From contig CAUYUJ010019356.1 of the NCBI GenBank assembly GCA_963575745.1, positions 64,001 through 128,000 of the forward strand: DNA of 64,000 nt, given 5' to 3'. The translations under genes and the position numbers were made by a program. This document shows positions 22,371-33,279 of this stretch, one piece after another (the first letter of the stretch is position 1; every line of letters starts with the position of its first letter). This stretch comes from Prorocentrum cordatum (taxonomy: Eukaryota > Sar > Dinophyceae > Prorocentrales > Prorocentraceae). The notes beneath the pieces are model-generated. The model saw only the letters and a list, made by a program, of their open reading frames with translations, did not search any database and was not told where the DNA came from.

Positions 22371-24570
22371 GTCGCTGCCAATTGCCATGTGGTACCCACC
22401 TTCACGGTCTTAAGAGATGTTGCGAACCAGGTTGCGGGTGGGTGGGTGGGATGGTTGTGCGAGCAGTGGGGTGGACGTTCACTGCGAACAGAAATTAATT
22501 GCACCACGCAGATTCTCTTTTCTAAAGAGAGATAGGTTCTACCACCCTCCCCCCGGGGGTGAAAGACCCCAGGGGCACCGATGCAAACACATAGGATTCT
22601 GACCCAGTGTCCATCCGACCTGTGAATTTATTTAATCCTAGCCAAGCTGGTATCGGCCCCCCCGCCGTCCTTTGCAAAAACATATTATGCGCGCGCTCGT
22701 TTGTCAACAATCATAGGTTTTCAAGAACCCCCTGCAACAAATGTGACGAAGGGCACGCGCGCGCATCGTCGCGCGCGCATGCCGAAAGTTTTCAACTACC
22801 TTCGGTTTCGGAAGGATTTCAACATCCACTGTCCAAGAGAACACACTACACATGGTTTCGCAACGCGGCATTCCAACAAAAGCATGCGCGTTCTTGTGAA
22901 TTCGTAAGAAAGCCATTCGGTTTGTGTTGTGTTGTTTGTTTGTTATTTATTGTGCATTTCAGCTTGTTCAGAACATGCTACCAAACGGGCTTCGCGCGCG
23001 CGTCGAAATCGCTCGACCGTTCTTGCGCGCGTGCCGTCGCGAGTATCCTCTGCAAAAAGCATGGAAAAGTGCGCGCGCGTGTCGTCGCGAGCGCGCACGC
23101 CGAAATCTTTCAAACACCTTCAGTTTCGGACGGGTTTCAAAATCGAGCGTCAACAATGCAAAACACAAGGTTACGCAACACGATTTTTTTACAAAAGCGC
23201 GCGCGCGGGCTTCGCGCGCGCATGTCGGAATCGCTCGAACGCCATGGCGCTCGTGCTACGGTGGCGCGGTTCGTGTCAAATCATACCATGCGAGCAATTT
23301 TCGCGGTTTTGCCGCGCGCATGTCGAATGCCGGTCAAAACCTTCATCACCGACGCGAAGGCGCTGTCATCGTCGTCGGCGTGATCGGCATCGGCGCCGTC
23401 ACTGGCCGCGCCGTCGTCGCAGTCAGCATCGTCACCAACATCGCTACTATCATCAGCATCGTGTCTAACATTGTCGACGCTGCCATGATGCCGCGCCAGC
23501 CCAACTCGCCGATTCGCACTCAAAGTGCCCGCCCGGATGTGCCGAGCTGTCAGCACCACCGCGGTCGCGTCGGTCGCGCCAAAAGACCTGGCCGCTGCGC
23601 GCGCGCATGCGCGGGATGGCGCGGCCGCAGAGATGCACCAGCCAGCGCCTTGCACCCATCGCATGCGCCGCCGCATGAGGTTTGCAAACCAAGTTGCGGG
23701 TGGGTGGGTGGGATATTTGCGCGAGCAGTGGGGTGGACAATTCACCTCGCACAAGAATTGATTCTCCTTACTAAAAGAGAAATAGATTCTACCCCCCCCC
23801 CCGGACTTATCGGTTCCCCCGCGCGTGCTGTAAATCACATATGATTATGACCACATGTCCATCCTAAATCTGAACTCATACCATCCCAGCCAAGCCGGTA
23901 TCCCCCCCCTGCGGTTCCCTGTCAAATAACATTATGCGGGGACATTTTTCTTTCTAACATAACACTTTTTCACGAATCCTTGTCAAATAATACCATGCGG
24001 GACACATTCGCGCGCGCAAAGCGAAATCCTTCCAAAACCTTAGTGTTCGTAGCGATTTTATTATAAAAACATCAAAACCCCAATGGCTTTTCAAACAAAA
24101 GGTTTCAAACATTCACCCCGCGCGCTCTTGCGGATTCCCAGGAAACACACTTTTTCAACATTTCTGTCCAAAGGGCTCTTGCGATCAACTTTTTCCTACG
24201 CTTCGAACTTCTTCAACAACGGCTGCGCGCCTGCCAGGGGCATAATCCTTGTCAAATAATGTCATGCGGGACACATTCGTTTTTTCTTCGCGCGCGCGCC
24301 GAAATCTTCAAACACCATTGGGTTTTTGAGCATTTCAGCACTGCGTATCATAAAAACACACGAATCGCACCGTAGGTCCTCGAAAAAAACCTGCACGGAT
24401 TTTCAAAAGTTTGCCCGCTCGCGCTGTCCGAACCTTAAAAACCAATGTTTTTTTTCAACATTTCGGGCGCACGAGCTCGTGCGAGCTACTTTCGCGCGCT
24501 CCTTCAATGACTTTCGCGCGCCTGCCAGGGCCACTGTCCGTGTCAAGTAATACCATGCGGGACACATGCG
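22371..24570. repeat. Long compound linker with two G4 motifs, partly degenerate
   Basis: Colinear with 13253-14330 but carrying an extra ~500 bp (about 22990-23470) that copy 13253 lacks. G4 motifs at 22436-22450 and 23698-23712. From about 23930 to 24560 it becomes AT-richer and degenerate, with several copies of a GTCAAATAATACCATGCGGG segment. I see no gene in it. Confidence 0.7.
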
Positions 24571-24609
24571 CGCGCGCCGTCGTCGTCGTCGTCGTCGTCG
24601 CGACGACGA

Positions 24610-24642
<33 letters not shown>

Positions 24643-24690
24643 CTTCGGCGACGGCGTCGACGACGACGACGACGACGACGTCGGCGTCAG
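24571..24690. repeat. Strand-switched CGT/ACG microsatellite
   Basis: (CGT)n runs to about 24600 and then turns into (GAC)n, so the two halves are inverted copies of each other. All other arrays in the window keep one orientation throughout. Confidence 0.85.
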
Positions 24691-25564
24691 GTACTCGCTA
24701 GGAAGCTTCGCTGGGTACTTGCAGCCACGGTCTGGTGAGTTTTGCTGACCAAGTTGCGGGTGGGAGGGTGGGATGTTTGCTCGAGCAATGGAGAAGGCAA
24801 CTTCAAGTTCAGCAAATATGTTGCGCCGCGTAGATTTCGCCGCGCACTGTACCACATACGTTTTTTTTTTTTCTAAAAAGAGAATCGATTTTGCCCCCTC
24901 CCCGGCGTTATCCGCCCCTCTTTCGGGTATGTAAATCATATGTGATTATGACCACATGTCCATCTTAAATTTGAACTTACACTATCCCAAAGGGGCCGGG
25001 ATCGGCCACCCGGAGGTTCTTTTTTTTGTTGTGGAAAAAAATCTGTATATGTATACGTATATGTATGTGTATATATATATATATGTATGGTTATATATAT
25101 ATATAACGATCCGCTAGACATCTTTTGCTCTAGCATCGCACTTTTGCACTAATCCCTCGCAGAAAAAACTGGACGAAATGCACACGCGCGCGGCGCCGCG
25201 CGCATGCCGAAATCCTTCAAAAACCTTCGGTGCCGGAAGGATTTCGCAATCGAGTTTCCAAAACACATCCAAAAACACAGGGATTCGCAACACTGATTTG
25301 CTCAAAAAATTTACAACGTGCTACCAAACGGGCTTCGCGCGCATGTCGAAATCTATCGAACGCCCTTGCGCGTGTGCCGTCGCGAGAATCCTTTGCAAGA
25401 AATGGGGCGAAGTGCAGACGCGCGCGTCGTCGCGCGCGTATGCCGAAATTCTTCAAAACCCATGGGTTTCGGAAGGATTTCAGAATCGTGTGTCCAAGAA
25501 ACCTTACAACAACACAAAGTTTCGCAACACGGGTTTTCAGCAAAAGCGTGCGCGCGTGCTCTTG
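24691..25564. repeat. Linker module with G4 motif, TA-rich run and hairpin subrepeats
   Basis: Colinear with 4586-5468. G4 motif at 24758-24772, TA-rich run at about 25040-25105, hairpin subrepeats near 25184 and 25420. Confidence 0.8.
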
Positions 25565-25994
25565 CGTCGTCGTCGTCGTTGTCGTCGTCGCCGTCCTCCC
25601 TCATCCCGCGTCGTCGTCGTCATCGTCGCCTACGTCGTCCTCTGTATTTCCACGTGTTTGTCGTCGTCGTCCTCTTTGGCGTCGTGGTTGTTTCAGTCGT
25701 CCTTGTCTCCGTGGTCGTCCTTCGTCCTCCTCCCTCGTCGTCGTCGTCGTCCGTCGTCGGCGTCTCGTTGTCGTCCCTCCTATGTCGTCGCCGTCGTCGT
25801 CGTCGTCGTTGTCGTCGTCGTCATCTTCCCTCCTCCCGCGTCGTTGTCGTCGTCGGCGTCGCCGTCCTCTCTCCTTCGTCGTTCGCGTCGTCGCCGTCCT
25901 CCCTACTCCCTCGTCGTTGTCGTCGTTGTCGCCGTCGTCGTGCTCCCTCCTCGCTCGTCGTCGTCGTCGTCTTCGTTGGCGACGTCGTCGTCGG

Positions 25995-26025
<31 letters not shown>

Positions 26026-26325
26026 TTCGTCGTCGTCGTCGTCGACGTCGTCGTCGTCGTCGTCGCCGCCGTCGTCGTCGTCGTCGTCGCCGCCGTCGTC
26101 GTCGTCGTCGTCGTCGTCGACGTCGTCGTCGGCGTCGTCGACGTCGTCGGCGTCGGCGTCGTCGTCGTCGGCGTCGTCATCGTCGGCGTCGGCGTTGTCG
26201 TCGTCGTCGGCGTCGGCGTCGTCGTCGTCTGCGTCGTCGTCGTCGTGGTCGTCGTCGTCGAAGTCGTCGGAGACGTCGTCGGTGTCGTCGTAGTCGTCGT
26301 CGGCATTGTCGTCGTCGGCGCCGGT
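25565..26325. repeat. CGT trinucleotide array
   Basis: Same type as 5469-6246 and 16481-17262. Confidence 0.95.
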
Positions 26326-26775
26326 GTCACTGCCAAGTGCCATTTGGAACCTACCGTCACGGTCTTAAGAGGTTGTGCAAACCAAGTTGCGGGTGGGTGG
26401 GTGGGATGTTTGCAAGAGCATAGGATGTGTCACATCATGTGTGAAAATCAATTGCACCAATTAGATTGCGCCGCATCTGTTGCAAACGTACAGGGCACCA
26501 CTACCAAATGAGTTTTGCGCTAGGCATGTTTCACACGCATTACACGACACGAGTTGCATTACACATATTACACCACGTATATTGCACAACATAGGTTGTA
26601 CCACCTCGGATTGCATTCTATATTCCGTAGCACTTATCATACGCTCATAACAGTGAGGGGGTGGTGGCGATGTCGGCAGTCTGCGAAACTATGGAGAAGC
26701 CCGCCGCAGGCGCCAATATTTCACACATTCTACAACGAGCCCGCCGCAGGCGCTGCTTTTTCCGTTCGACCACTG
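26326..26775. repeat. Array tail with G4 motif, TTGCACCAC repeat and boxes, copy 4
   Basis: Colinear with 6247-6699. G4 motif at 26391-26405. Confidence 0.8.
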
Positions 26776-27297
26776 TGGGTGAGTCGCGGATGTGTCGCAA
26801 ATGGGTCGCGGCTGGGTCGCGGGTGGGACGCTGTTGGGTCGCGGATGGGTCGGGGATGGATCGCCCGTGGGTCGCGGGTGGGTCGCTGTTGGGTCCCGGG
26901 TGGGTCGCGCGTGGATCGCGGATGGGTCGCGGGGTGGGTCGCGGGTGGGTCGCAGGTGGGTCGCGGGTGGGTCGCACATGGGTCGCGGGTGGGTCGCGGA
27001 TGGGTCGCGGGTGGGTCGCCGGTGGGTCGCGGGTGGCTCGCGGGTAGCGCGCGGGTGGGTCGCGGGGTGGGTCGCGGGTGGGTCGCAGGTTGGGTCGCGG
27101 GTGGGTCGCGGGTGGGTCGCGGGTGGGTGGGTCGCTGGGTGGGTGGCGGGGTGGGTCGCGGGGTGGGTCGCGTGTGGGTCGCGTGTGGGTCGCTGGGTGG
27201 GTCGCGGGGTGGATCGCGGGCGGGGTCGCGGGGTGGGTCGCGGGGTGGGTCGCGGGGTGGGTCGTTGGGTGGGTCGCGGGGTGGGTCGCGGGCGGGA
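26776..27297. repeat. (GGGTCGCG) satellite, left arm, copy 4
   Basis: Homologous to 6700-7192. Confidence 0.95.
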
Positions 27298-27354
27298 CGA
27301 CGACAGCAAACAACGATAACGCAACAGACGTAATCCCCAACACGGATCCCCATT

Positions 27355-27461
27355 TGAGCCACGCACCCAGGGACAATGAATGACCGTTCGGCCCCCGCAC
27401 TCTGATCAGAGTGAGGGGGCTGAACTAAACGGTCATTAACTGTCCCTGGTTGCGTGGCTGA
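27355..27461. repeat. Central hairpin, copy 4
   Basis: Same structure as copy 1. The inner palindrome has one mismatch (ACTC on the left, GAGTGAG on the right). Confidence 0.85.
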
Positions 27462-27518
27462 AGTGGAATTCCGCGATGCGGATTCTTGTTGTTTGTTGTT
27501 TGTTGTTTGTTGTTGTCG

Positions 27519-27539
27519 CCGTAGCCCTTTTAGCTCAAG
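27519..27539 (+). other. Dinoflagellate spliced-leader relic, copy 4
   Basis: As copy 1, with one further G to A change (TAGCTC for GGCTC). Confidence 0.85.
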
Positions 27540-27615
27540 CATTTTTTGTTTCGGCTCCAGCAGTTCCGGCACGGTCACTCTGGCCCGGCAGCACACGCGC
27601 GAGAGCCACGCAGAC

Positions 27616-29307
27616 ATGTCGGAGCAGGAGTTCGCGGTGAGGGTGAACGACCAGTTGAAGTCGACGGAGCTGAGGCTGTGCGGCGCGCTCGGCAGGGACA
27701 AGAGGCATGGTGTTCACATGCGGGCTTTCTGGGCGTCGACAGTATCTTTCTTCGTGGCGTTCGTGGGTTGGTTCGCCCTGAGCCCGATCGCTATCGAGGT
27801 GGTCCACAGCATCGACGCTTGCGAAAACCAGCTCTTCCCACCGGTTGCGAAGCCAGAGAGGAAAGCATTCTTGAAGTTCAAGGCGATCGAGTCGGTAAAG
27901 AAGTATTGCCAGTATGGGAAGGTCGGAGAGGATAACAATCCGACTGGGTGCCAGGATGTGCCGCAGGACGTTTGGGACGAGAGTTGTGGCGGGGTGGCGG
28001 CCACCGCGTGCACGCAGAGCGAGACGCTCACGGACGACGTCGATCTGTGCCCCGAGGCATGCATGAAATATAATTTCGAAGTCCTCCCTAAGTGCGTTTG
28101 CAGCCCGGGCACGCACTGCGGTTCGACGATCCTGTATTCAAGCATCACGTCGGTCGGCATCACGATGTTTGTGCGCGTGGCGCTCGGCACCCTCCTCGAG
28201 AGGTTCGGCCGGGTCAATGTGCAGTCTGGCCTCCTGCTCTTCGGAGCCATCTGGGTCTTCGCCGCGTCGGGCATCTCGGCAGAGTGGAACTTCATCTTCA
28301 TCCGCATGATGATCGGTTGCGCGGGGGCCACGTTCGTCACAAATCAGTTCTGGTGCTCCCTCATGTTCGCCCCGAACGTGGTGGGCACCGCCAACGCGAC
28401 CGCAGCGGGGTGGGGCAACCTCGGCGGCGGCGTCACACAGATTTTCATCGTGTGGTGCCTGTTCAAGCCCTTCCAGGCGATGGGCGCGAGCTCTGACACG
28501 GCTTGGCGCCTGTCCATGGCCGTCCCCGGTTGCATCTTCGTCGCGGTTGCCGTCAGCATGAAGCTGTTTTGCTGGGACATGCCAACGGGGCCCCGCTTCA
28601 AGACCAGCGACACGGGCAAGACATCAAACGCGTCGATGTGGGATTACGTGGAGTGCCTGAAGGACCCCAGGATCGTCATTATGATCTTCCAGTACGGCGC
28701 CTGCTTTGGCACGGAGCTGGTCATGAACGCGCAGCTGGCCACCCATTTCCGCGTCTACTTCCAGCTGGAGGCTGGCGCTGCCTCCGCCCTGGCAGGCTCC
28801 TTCGGCCTGATGAACTTGTTCGCGCGCTCATTGGGCGGCATCTTCAGCGATTTTCTTTTCGCCTGATTCGGTTTCTCTGGCCGTATTTGGGCTCAGTTCC
28901 TCTGCCTTTTCCTCGAGGGCATCTTCCTGCTCGGCTTCGGATCTGTGGAGAGCTCGCAGCCGTGGTACGTCGCCCTGGCCGTCTTGCTGGGTTTCTCTCT
29001 CTTCGTGCAGATGACCGAGGGCACCAGTTACGGCATCGTGCCGTTCATGAACCCGAAGCAGCTCGCGTGCACATCCGCGCTGGTGGGGGCGGGCGGGAAC
29101 TTGGGCGCCGTGATCGCCCTGTGGTGTTTCTACAACACCCTTGGGCCCATCGACACCCTGCTCCCGTTCAAGATCCACGGTGCCTACGTGATCTTTTCGG
29201 CGATGACCTCTCCGGCGTTCTACTGGGCCGACAAGGGCGGCATGTTCTGCGGCGGCAGTGACCCCGCCTTCCAGAAACCCGCGCCCAAGGAACCAACAGT
29301 GGCTTAG
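27616..29307 (+). pseudogene. NRT2-family nitrate transporter, copy 4 (one nonsense codon)
   Basis: This is the most complete copy: 1692 bp, 563 codons plus stop, a normal length for NRT2 proteins or slightly above. The only defect is TGA at 28864-28866 in place of the AGA (Arg417) found in copies 1 and 3. It lies inside the conserved loop SDFLFARFG between helices 8 and 9. First helix about residues 37-62; then a long loop (63-170) with ten cysteines; Arg187 in helix 2; nitrate signature 263-275; Arg404 in FARSLGG; second signature GAGGNLGA 491-498; cytosolic tail rich in Pro and Lys. The protein would act in nitrate uptake if read through. A stop-codon reading error in the assembly is the main alternative. 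Confidence 0.9.
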
Positions 29308-29950
29308 ATCCAACTCGAGGGCCAGCCAGAGCTGCGAGAGAGAATCACAGCGCAGCCGCTTCTGCTAGATTTCTCCGTTGGGGGACAGTTGGGTGCCTGA
29401 TGGAGTCTTGTATTTTTGCTGTCTCCGGGCGGCCTCGGGGGCCAAGGAGGAGGCCATTCTGGTGGCCGAGGAGGAAATCAACATTTGAGCGTCTGGAGGG
29501 CGACCAGATGCCCCGAAGCGATGCTGGTCTGGAGCTCAGCACCGTGACTTTGTGGCGTTCCTACATCATGAGAGCCTCCGTAGAGGGCGGCCAGATGCCC
29601 CGAAGTGATGCTGGAGCGAAGCCCAGCACCGTGACTTTGTGACGTCCGACGTCTTCCTTCCCTCTTCCATGCCTCCCAAGAGTGCCCTACCCTCCCTCCC
29701 CCGTCTGGTTTCCGATAATTTGCCGGCGTGAAGTGCGTGTCTGAAGGCCGTCTCATGCAATGGCAGAACAATTTGCGTGTACGTTTTGCGACCGCACTTG
29801 CGCGGCGGGAGGCAAGTTAAGCAAATATTGCTTGCTGTTTTGTTCAGAACGAGGGTGCGAGCTTGAAGGCCGTCTCTCAGCCCGCGTGCCATCCTGGCCC
29901 GCTAAGAGGAGAAGGAGGACCATCGGAGGGGAGAGAAAGAAAAAAAAAAA
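29308..29950 (+). other. 3' flank and poly(A) run of NRT2 retrogene, copy 4
   Basis: Homologous to 9187-9828, with both 87-bp repeats. It ends in an uninterrupted run of eleven A (29940-29950), the best preserved tail of the copies. A slightly shortened form of the target repeat, TGTTTTGTTGTTGTCG, follows at 29951-29966. Confidence 0.7.
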
Positions 29951-29966
29951 TGTTTTGTTGTTGTCG

Positions 29967-30219
29967 TCGTCCCACCCGCGACCCGCCCCGCGACCCACCC
30001 GCGACACACCCGCGATCAACCCCGCGACCCACACGCGACCCACCCCGCGACACACCCGCGACACACCCGCGATCCACCCGCGACCCACCCGCCGACCCAC
30101 CCGCGACCCACCGGCGACCCACCCGCGACCCACCCGCGACCCACCCCGCGACCCACCCGCGACCCACCCGCGACCCACCCGCGACCCACCGCGACCCACC
30201 CGCGACCCACCCCGCATCC
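29967..30219. repeat. (CGCGACCC) satellite, right arm, copy 4
   Basis: Homologous to 9850-10063, but followed by GGCGCCTGCGGCGGG modules where the others run into a CGT array. Confidence 0.95.
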
Positions 30220-30225
30220 GACCCA

Positions 30226-30800
30226 AACTTTTCGGCGCCTGCGGCGGGTTTCTTTAGAATTCGCTCCAGGTGGAGAACCTGAGACCCACCGGCGACCCAA
30301 ACCGCGCCCGCGACCCACCTGCGACCCACCGCGACCCACCCGCGACCCACCCCGCGACCCACCCCGCGACCCACCCAAAGTTTTCGGCGCCTGCGGCGGG
30401 TCTCTTTTGCATTCGTTCCAGGTGGAGAACCTGCAACCCACCCGCGACCCAAGCCATGTTCAGTGTACAAATCAAAATTTTCGGCGCCTGCGGCGGGCTG
30501 TTTTTGAACTCCTTCCAGGTGGAGGTGGAAAACCCGCGATCCACCCGCGACCCAAACTATGTTCATTGAGCCAGCCAACTCTTCGGCGCCTGCGGCGAGT
30601 TTCCTTTGCAGTCGTTCCAGGTGGAAGACCTGCAACCCACCCGCGTTCAGTGTACAAATCAAAATTTTCGGCGCCTGCGGCGGGCTGTTTTTGAATTCCT
30701 TCCAGTTGGAGGTGGAAAGCCCGCGACCCACCCGCGACCCAAACTACGTTCATTGAACAAGCCAAATCTCCGGCGCCTGCGGCGGGTTTCTTGTGCATTC
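30226..30800. repeat. Six modules headed by GGCGCCTGCGGCGGG
   Basis: The box starts at 30233, 30385, 30482, 30584, 30669 and 30771. Each is followed by about 30 bp ending in CCAGGTGGAGAACCTG or a variant, a few satellite units, and in several cases a GTTCA..CAAATCAAAATTTT spacer. The box is the reverse complement of those at 6622 and 6662, which suits the outer end of the fold-back right arm amplified in tandem. Confidence 0.75.
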
Positions 30801-30809
30801 GTTCCAAAC

Positions 30810-30985
30810 GGAGGAGGACATGGAGGAGGAGGAGGAGGAGGAGGAGGAGGAAAAGGAGGAAGAGGAGGAAAAGGTGGAGGAGGAGGCGCACGACGACGAC
30901 GATGGGGACGAGGACGCGGACGAGGAAGAGGAGGAGGAGCAGGATGAGGAGGATGATGAGGAGGAGGAGGAGGGCGCCATCGACA
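30810..30985. repeat. GGA/GAC-rich microsatellite
   Basis: Purine-rich triplet array giving Glu- and Asp-rich frames. Not considered coding. Confidence 0.85.
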
Positions 30986-31069
30986 GGGAAGGTGAGGGCC
31001 ACGAGGTCCGCCGGGTCGACGCCCGCGTCGCCCGCGCCCGCCCCCTTATCCGCAACTGCGGGGTGCTAC

Positions 31070-31265
31070 GTATAGATAGCACACATGTTGCACCACATCG
31101 ATTGCGCATCACATGGTCAACGTCACATAGTTTGCACCACATCTAGCGCACCGCGTATACTTCTCGCATCATATATGGCACAACGTAACTAACACCACGT
31201 ACATTGCGCCGCGTATATTGTTCCACGCACATGGAACAACATCGATCGCACGAAACATTGTTATT
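31070..31265. repeat. Degenerate TTGCACCAC repeat
   Basis: About a dozen diverged ~16-bp units resembling TTGCACCACATAG, of the same family as in the array tails. Confidence 0.7.
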
Positions 31266-31740
31266 CCTCCATACGCCCCTCTTGGCATATCCATTCTTTG
31301 TGAGGCCACTCCGACGCCGTGGCCGGGAATGCACGGGTGGGAAAATTGAAAGAGGATGTTGATTTCTGTAGGGGGAGGGGAGGGGCAAGGCTTGCCCTAG
31401 GGGGCGCTGTCGGCGCGTTGGAGGCTTTAGCGATCTTTGGTCCATTTTTGGCGGCTGGCATGTCGAGGGGCGGCTGGGGTGTGACAGCATCCCGGGCCTT
31501 GGAACAACAACACAATCAGAGGTAGAGGAGCCTCCCCCACCTCCTGGAGGAGGAGGAGGAGGAAGAGGAGGAGGAGGAGGAAGAGGAGTTGTGATGGGGC
31601 AGGGGGGGGAGTGGGAGGTTGAGGACAGGGAGGACAGTGGGAGGATGAAAGCAGGGACGGAGGGACAGAGAGAAGGAGGGAGGCACGGATGGGGGGAGCT
31701 CCTCCTTTTTTGTCCTTCTCCGCCTCGCAGTCAGCACGTG
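31266..31740. other. No gene recognised; GGA-rich stretch
   Basis: Mostly unique sequence, then a GGAGGA microsatellite at about 31530-31600. Frames on both strands are low-complexity. Confidence 0.5.
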
Positions 31741-32111
31741 CAGAAAATTTACAATGTTCGGGGTGCTCATACAAGCAAAGTCATGTATTCCTTGAATTCA
31801 GCTTGGCTGAACAAACAAGAGAGGAGGATATGGGATATATTCCAAGCGCGCGGTCTACGGCAAATTCTGAACATATCCCATGGGTACATATCACGAATGT
31901 TTAACACAACCGTTCTGGAAACAACTAGGGTGCAGCCATATAGTTCTCAGTTGTTGAAGCATCTCGAGTGGTATGGTTTGGGGAGAGAGGACGAGCAACT
32001 GGCGAATACGTGCTGAGGAAATGGACGTTTCAACCAGATAGTGTGGAACCTGTCACTGACTTGTACGCGCGGGCATCCGGGCGCCTAAGGCACGACTGGA
32101 CAAAGTGCTAA
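31741..32111 (+). pseudogene. LINE C-terminal fragment, frameshifted
   Basis: Frame 1 up to 32016 reads VMYSLNSAWLNKQERRIW and FQARGLRQILNISHGYISR, a pattern typical of the C-terminal part of dinoflagellate non-LTR reverse transcriptases after the thumb. The text continues in the third frame from 32010 (VLRKWTFQPDSVEPVTD) to a stop at 32111. No RT catalytic motif is present, so it is a fragment. Which element it came from is not clear; it is unlike the C-termini of the other LINEs here. Confidence 0.6.
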
Positions 32112-32299
32112 TACAATCACATCCGCAATTGTTTCTGTGTTTACCTCGCTGACGACAACTCATGGTCTGATGTTGTTGCACATTCGGCTCTTTACAGCGA
32201 AGGCGAAAGGCTGTAAGTGAAACTTTGTTTCGTGTCTCTACGCGTTTGGCGTGTCGCTCCATTTGTCCGTGCCCACGCGCTTTTGGCGTATGGCTGCTT

Positions 32300-32432
32300 C
32301 GTTCGTTCGTTCGCCTCTTCTTCTTCGTCCTGCTCCCTCGTCGTCGCTCTTCTCCTCGTCTCCTCGTCGTCGCCCTCCTCTTCCTCCTCCTCCTCCTCCT
32401 CCTCCTCCTCCTCCTCCTCCTCCTCCTCCCCC
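32300..32432. repeat. CTC/CTT-rich microsatellite
   Basis: Pyrimidine-rich run ending in about 15 CTC triplets. Confidence 0.85.
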
Positions 32433-32629
32433 ACAGACCCCCTGCGTCCCGAAATAACTCGGAACGGCCGGCTTTCTCAGTCCCGTTGCGGGCCCAGGGA
32501 CTAAAACAAAGGATTCACGGCGCAACGTCTGTGCGACAGATGGTGCCGAGAGTTATTGCGCCCTACATCTTCCGCCACAAATAGTACGTCGGATGCCTGG
32601 GTCTTCCTTCTGGCGTTATCTCAGAGTGA

Positions 32630-32920
32630 TGGGTGCCGAACGGTCTTCCGCTGTCTTTGGGTGAGTGGTTGAAGTGGGGTTTCGCGGTGTAAATTATCAT
32701 TCGTCTTCTTCTTCTTCTTCTTCTTCTTGTCGGCCCCGCCCTGCGACCCACCCGCGACGGCCCCACGAGCCGCCCCATGACCTGCCCCGCGACCGACCCG
32801 CGATCTGCCCCGCGACCCGCCCGCGACCCGCTCTCCGTCCCTCCTCGACCCGCCGCGCAAATCGGTCGCCGATTCGCCACGTATCCATCGCCGACCCGGT
32901 CGGCGCCTGTGGCGGGCTTG
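32630..32920. repeat. Diverged right arm of a fold-back element without retrogene
   Basis: The order matches the transporter units: half-hairpin (AACGGTC ... GTGGTTGAAGTGG, 32640-32680), a (TTC)n run at 32703-32730 where the others have GTT, the CGACCC satellite at about 32733-32850, then GGCGCCTGTGGCGGGC near 32903. No spliced-leader relic or transporter is present. Confidence 0.6.
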
Positions 32921-33209
32921 TTGTGTAATGTGGCTGGACTGTGTTTAAAGGGTCGGCGGTTGCTGCAGGCTGCGAGCTTCTTCGCATGTGCTTTCAAGCC
33001 TCGCAAACTTCCGACGACCCCCCCTCACTCTTATCTTCAATTGCGAGGCCATGGTACATCATTCTCGCTGCCCTCTTTTTGCTCTTCCTCCTTTTACGAC
33101 TCCTCTCTCACCTTTCCCGCCCCTCCCGCCCTCCCCTTTGCTCCCTTCCTCCTTCAGCCCTTCAACTCCCGCATGCTGTGTCATGCCCCTCGACCATACA
33201 TTCCTACCT

Positions 33210-33275
33210 GTGGGGGAGGAGGAGGAGGAGGAGGATGAGGAGGAGGAGGAGGAGGAGGAGGAGGAGGAGGATCAG
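33210..33275. repeat. GGA microsatellite
   Basis: About 20 GGA triplets. Confidence 0.85.
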
Positions 33276-33279
33276 AAAC

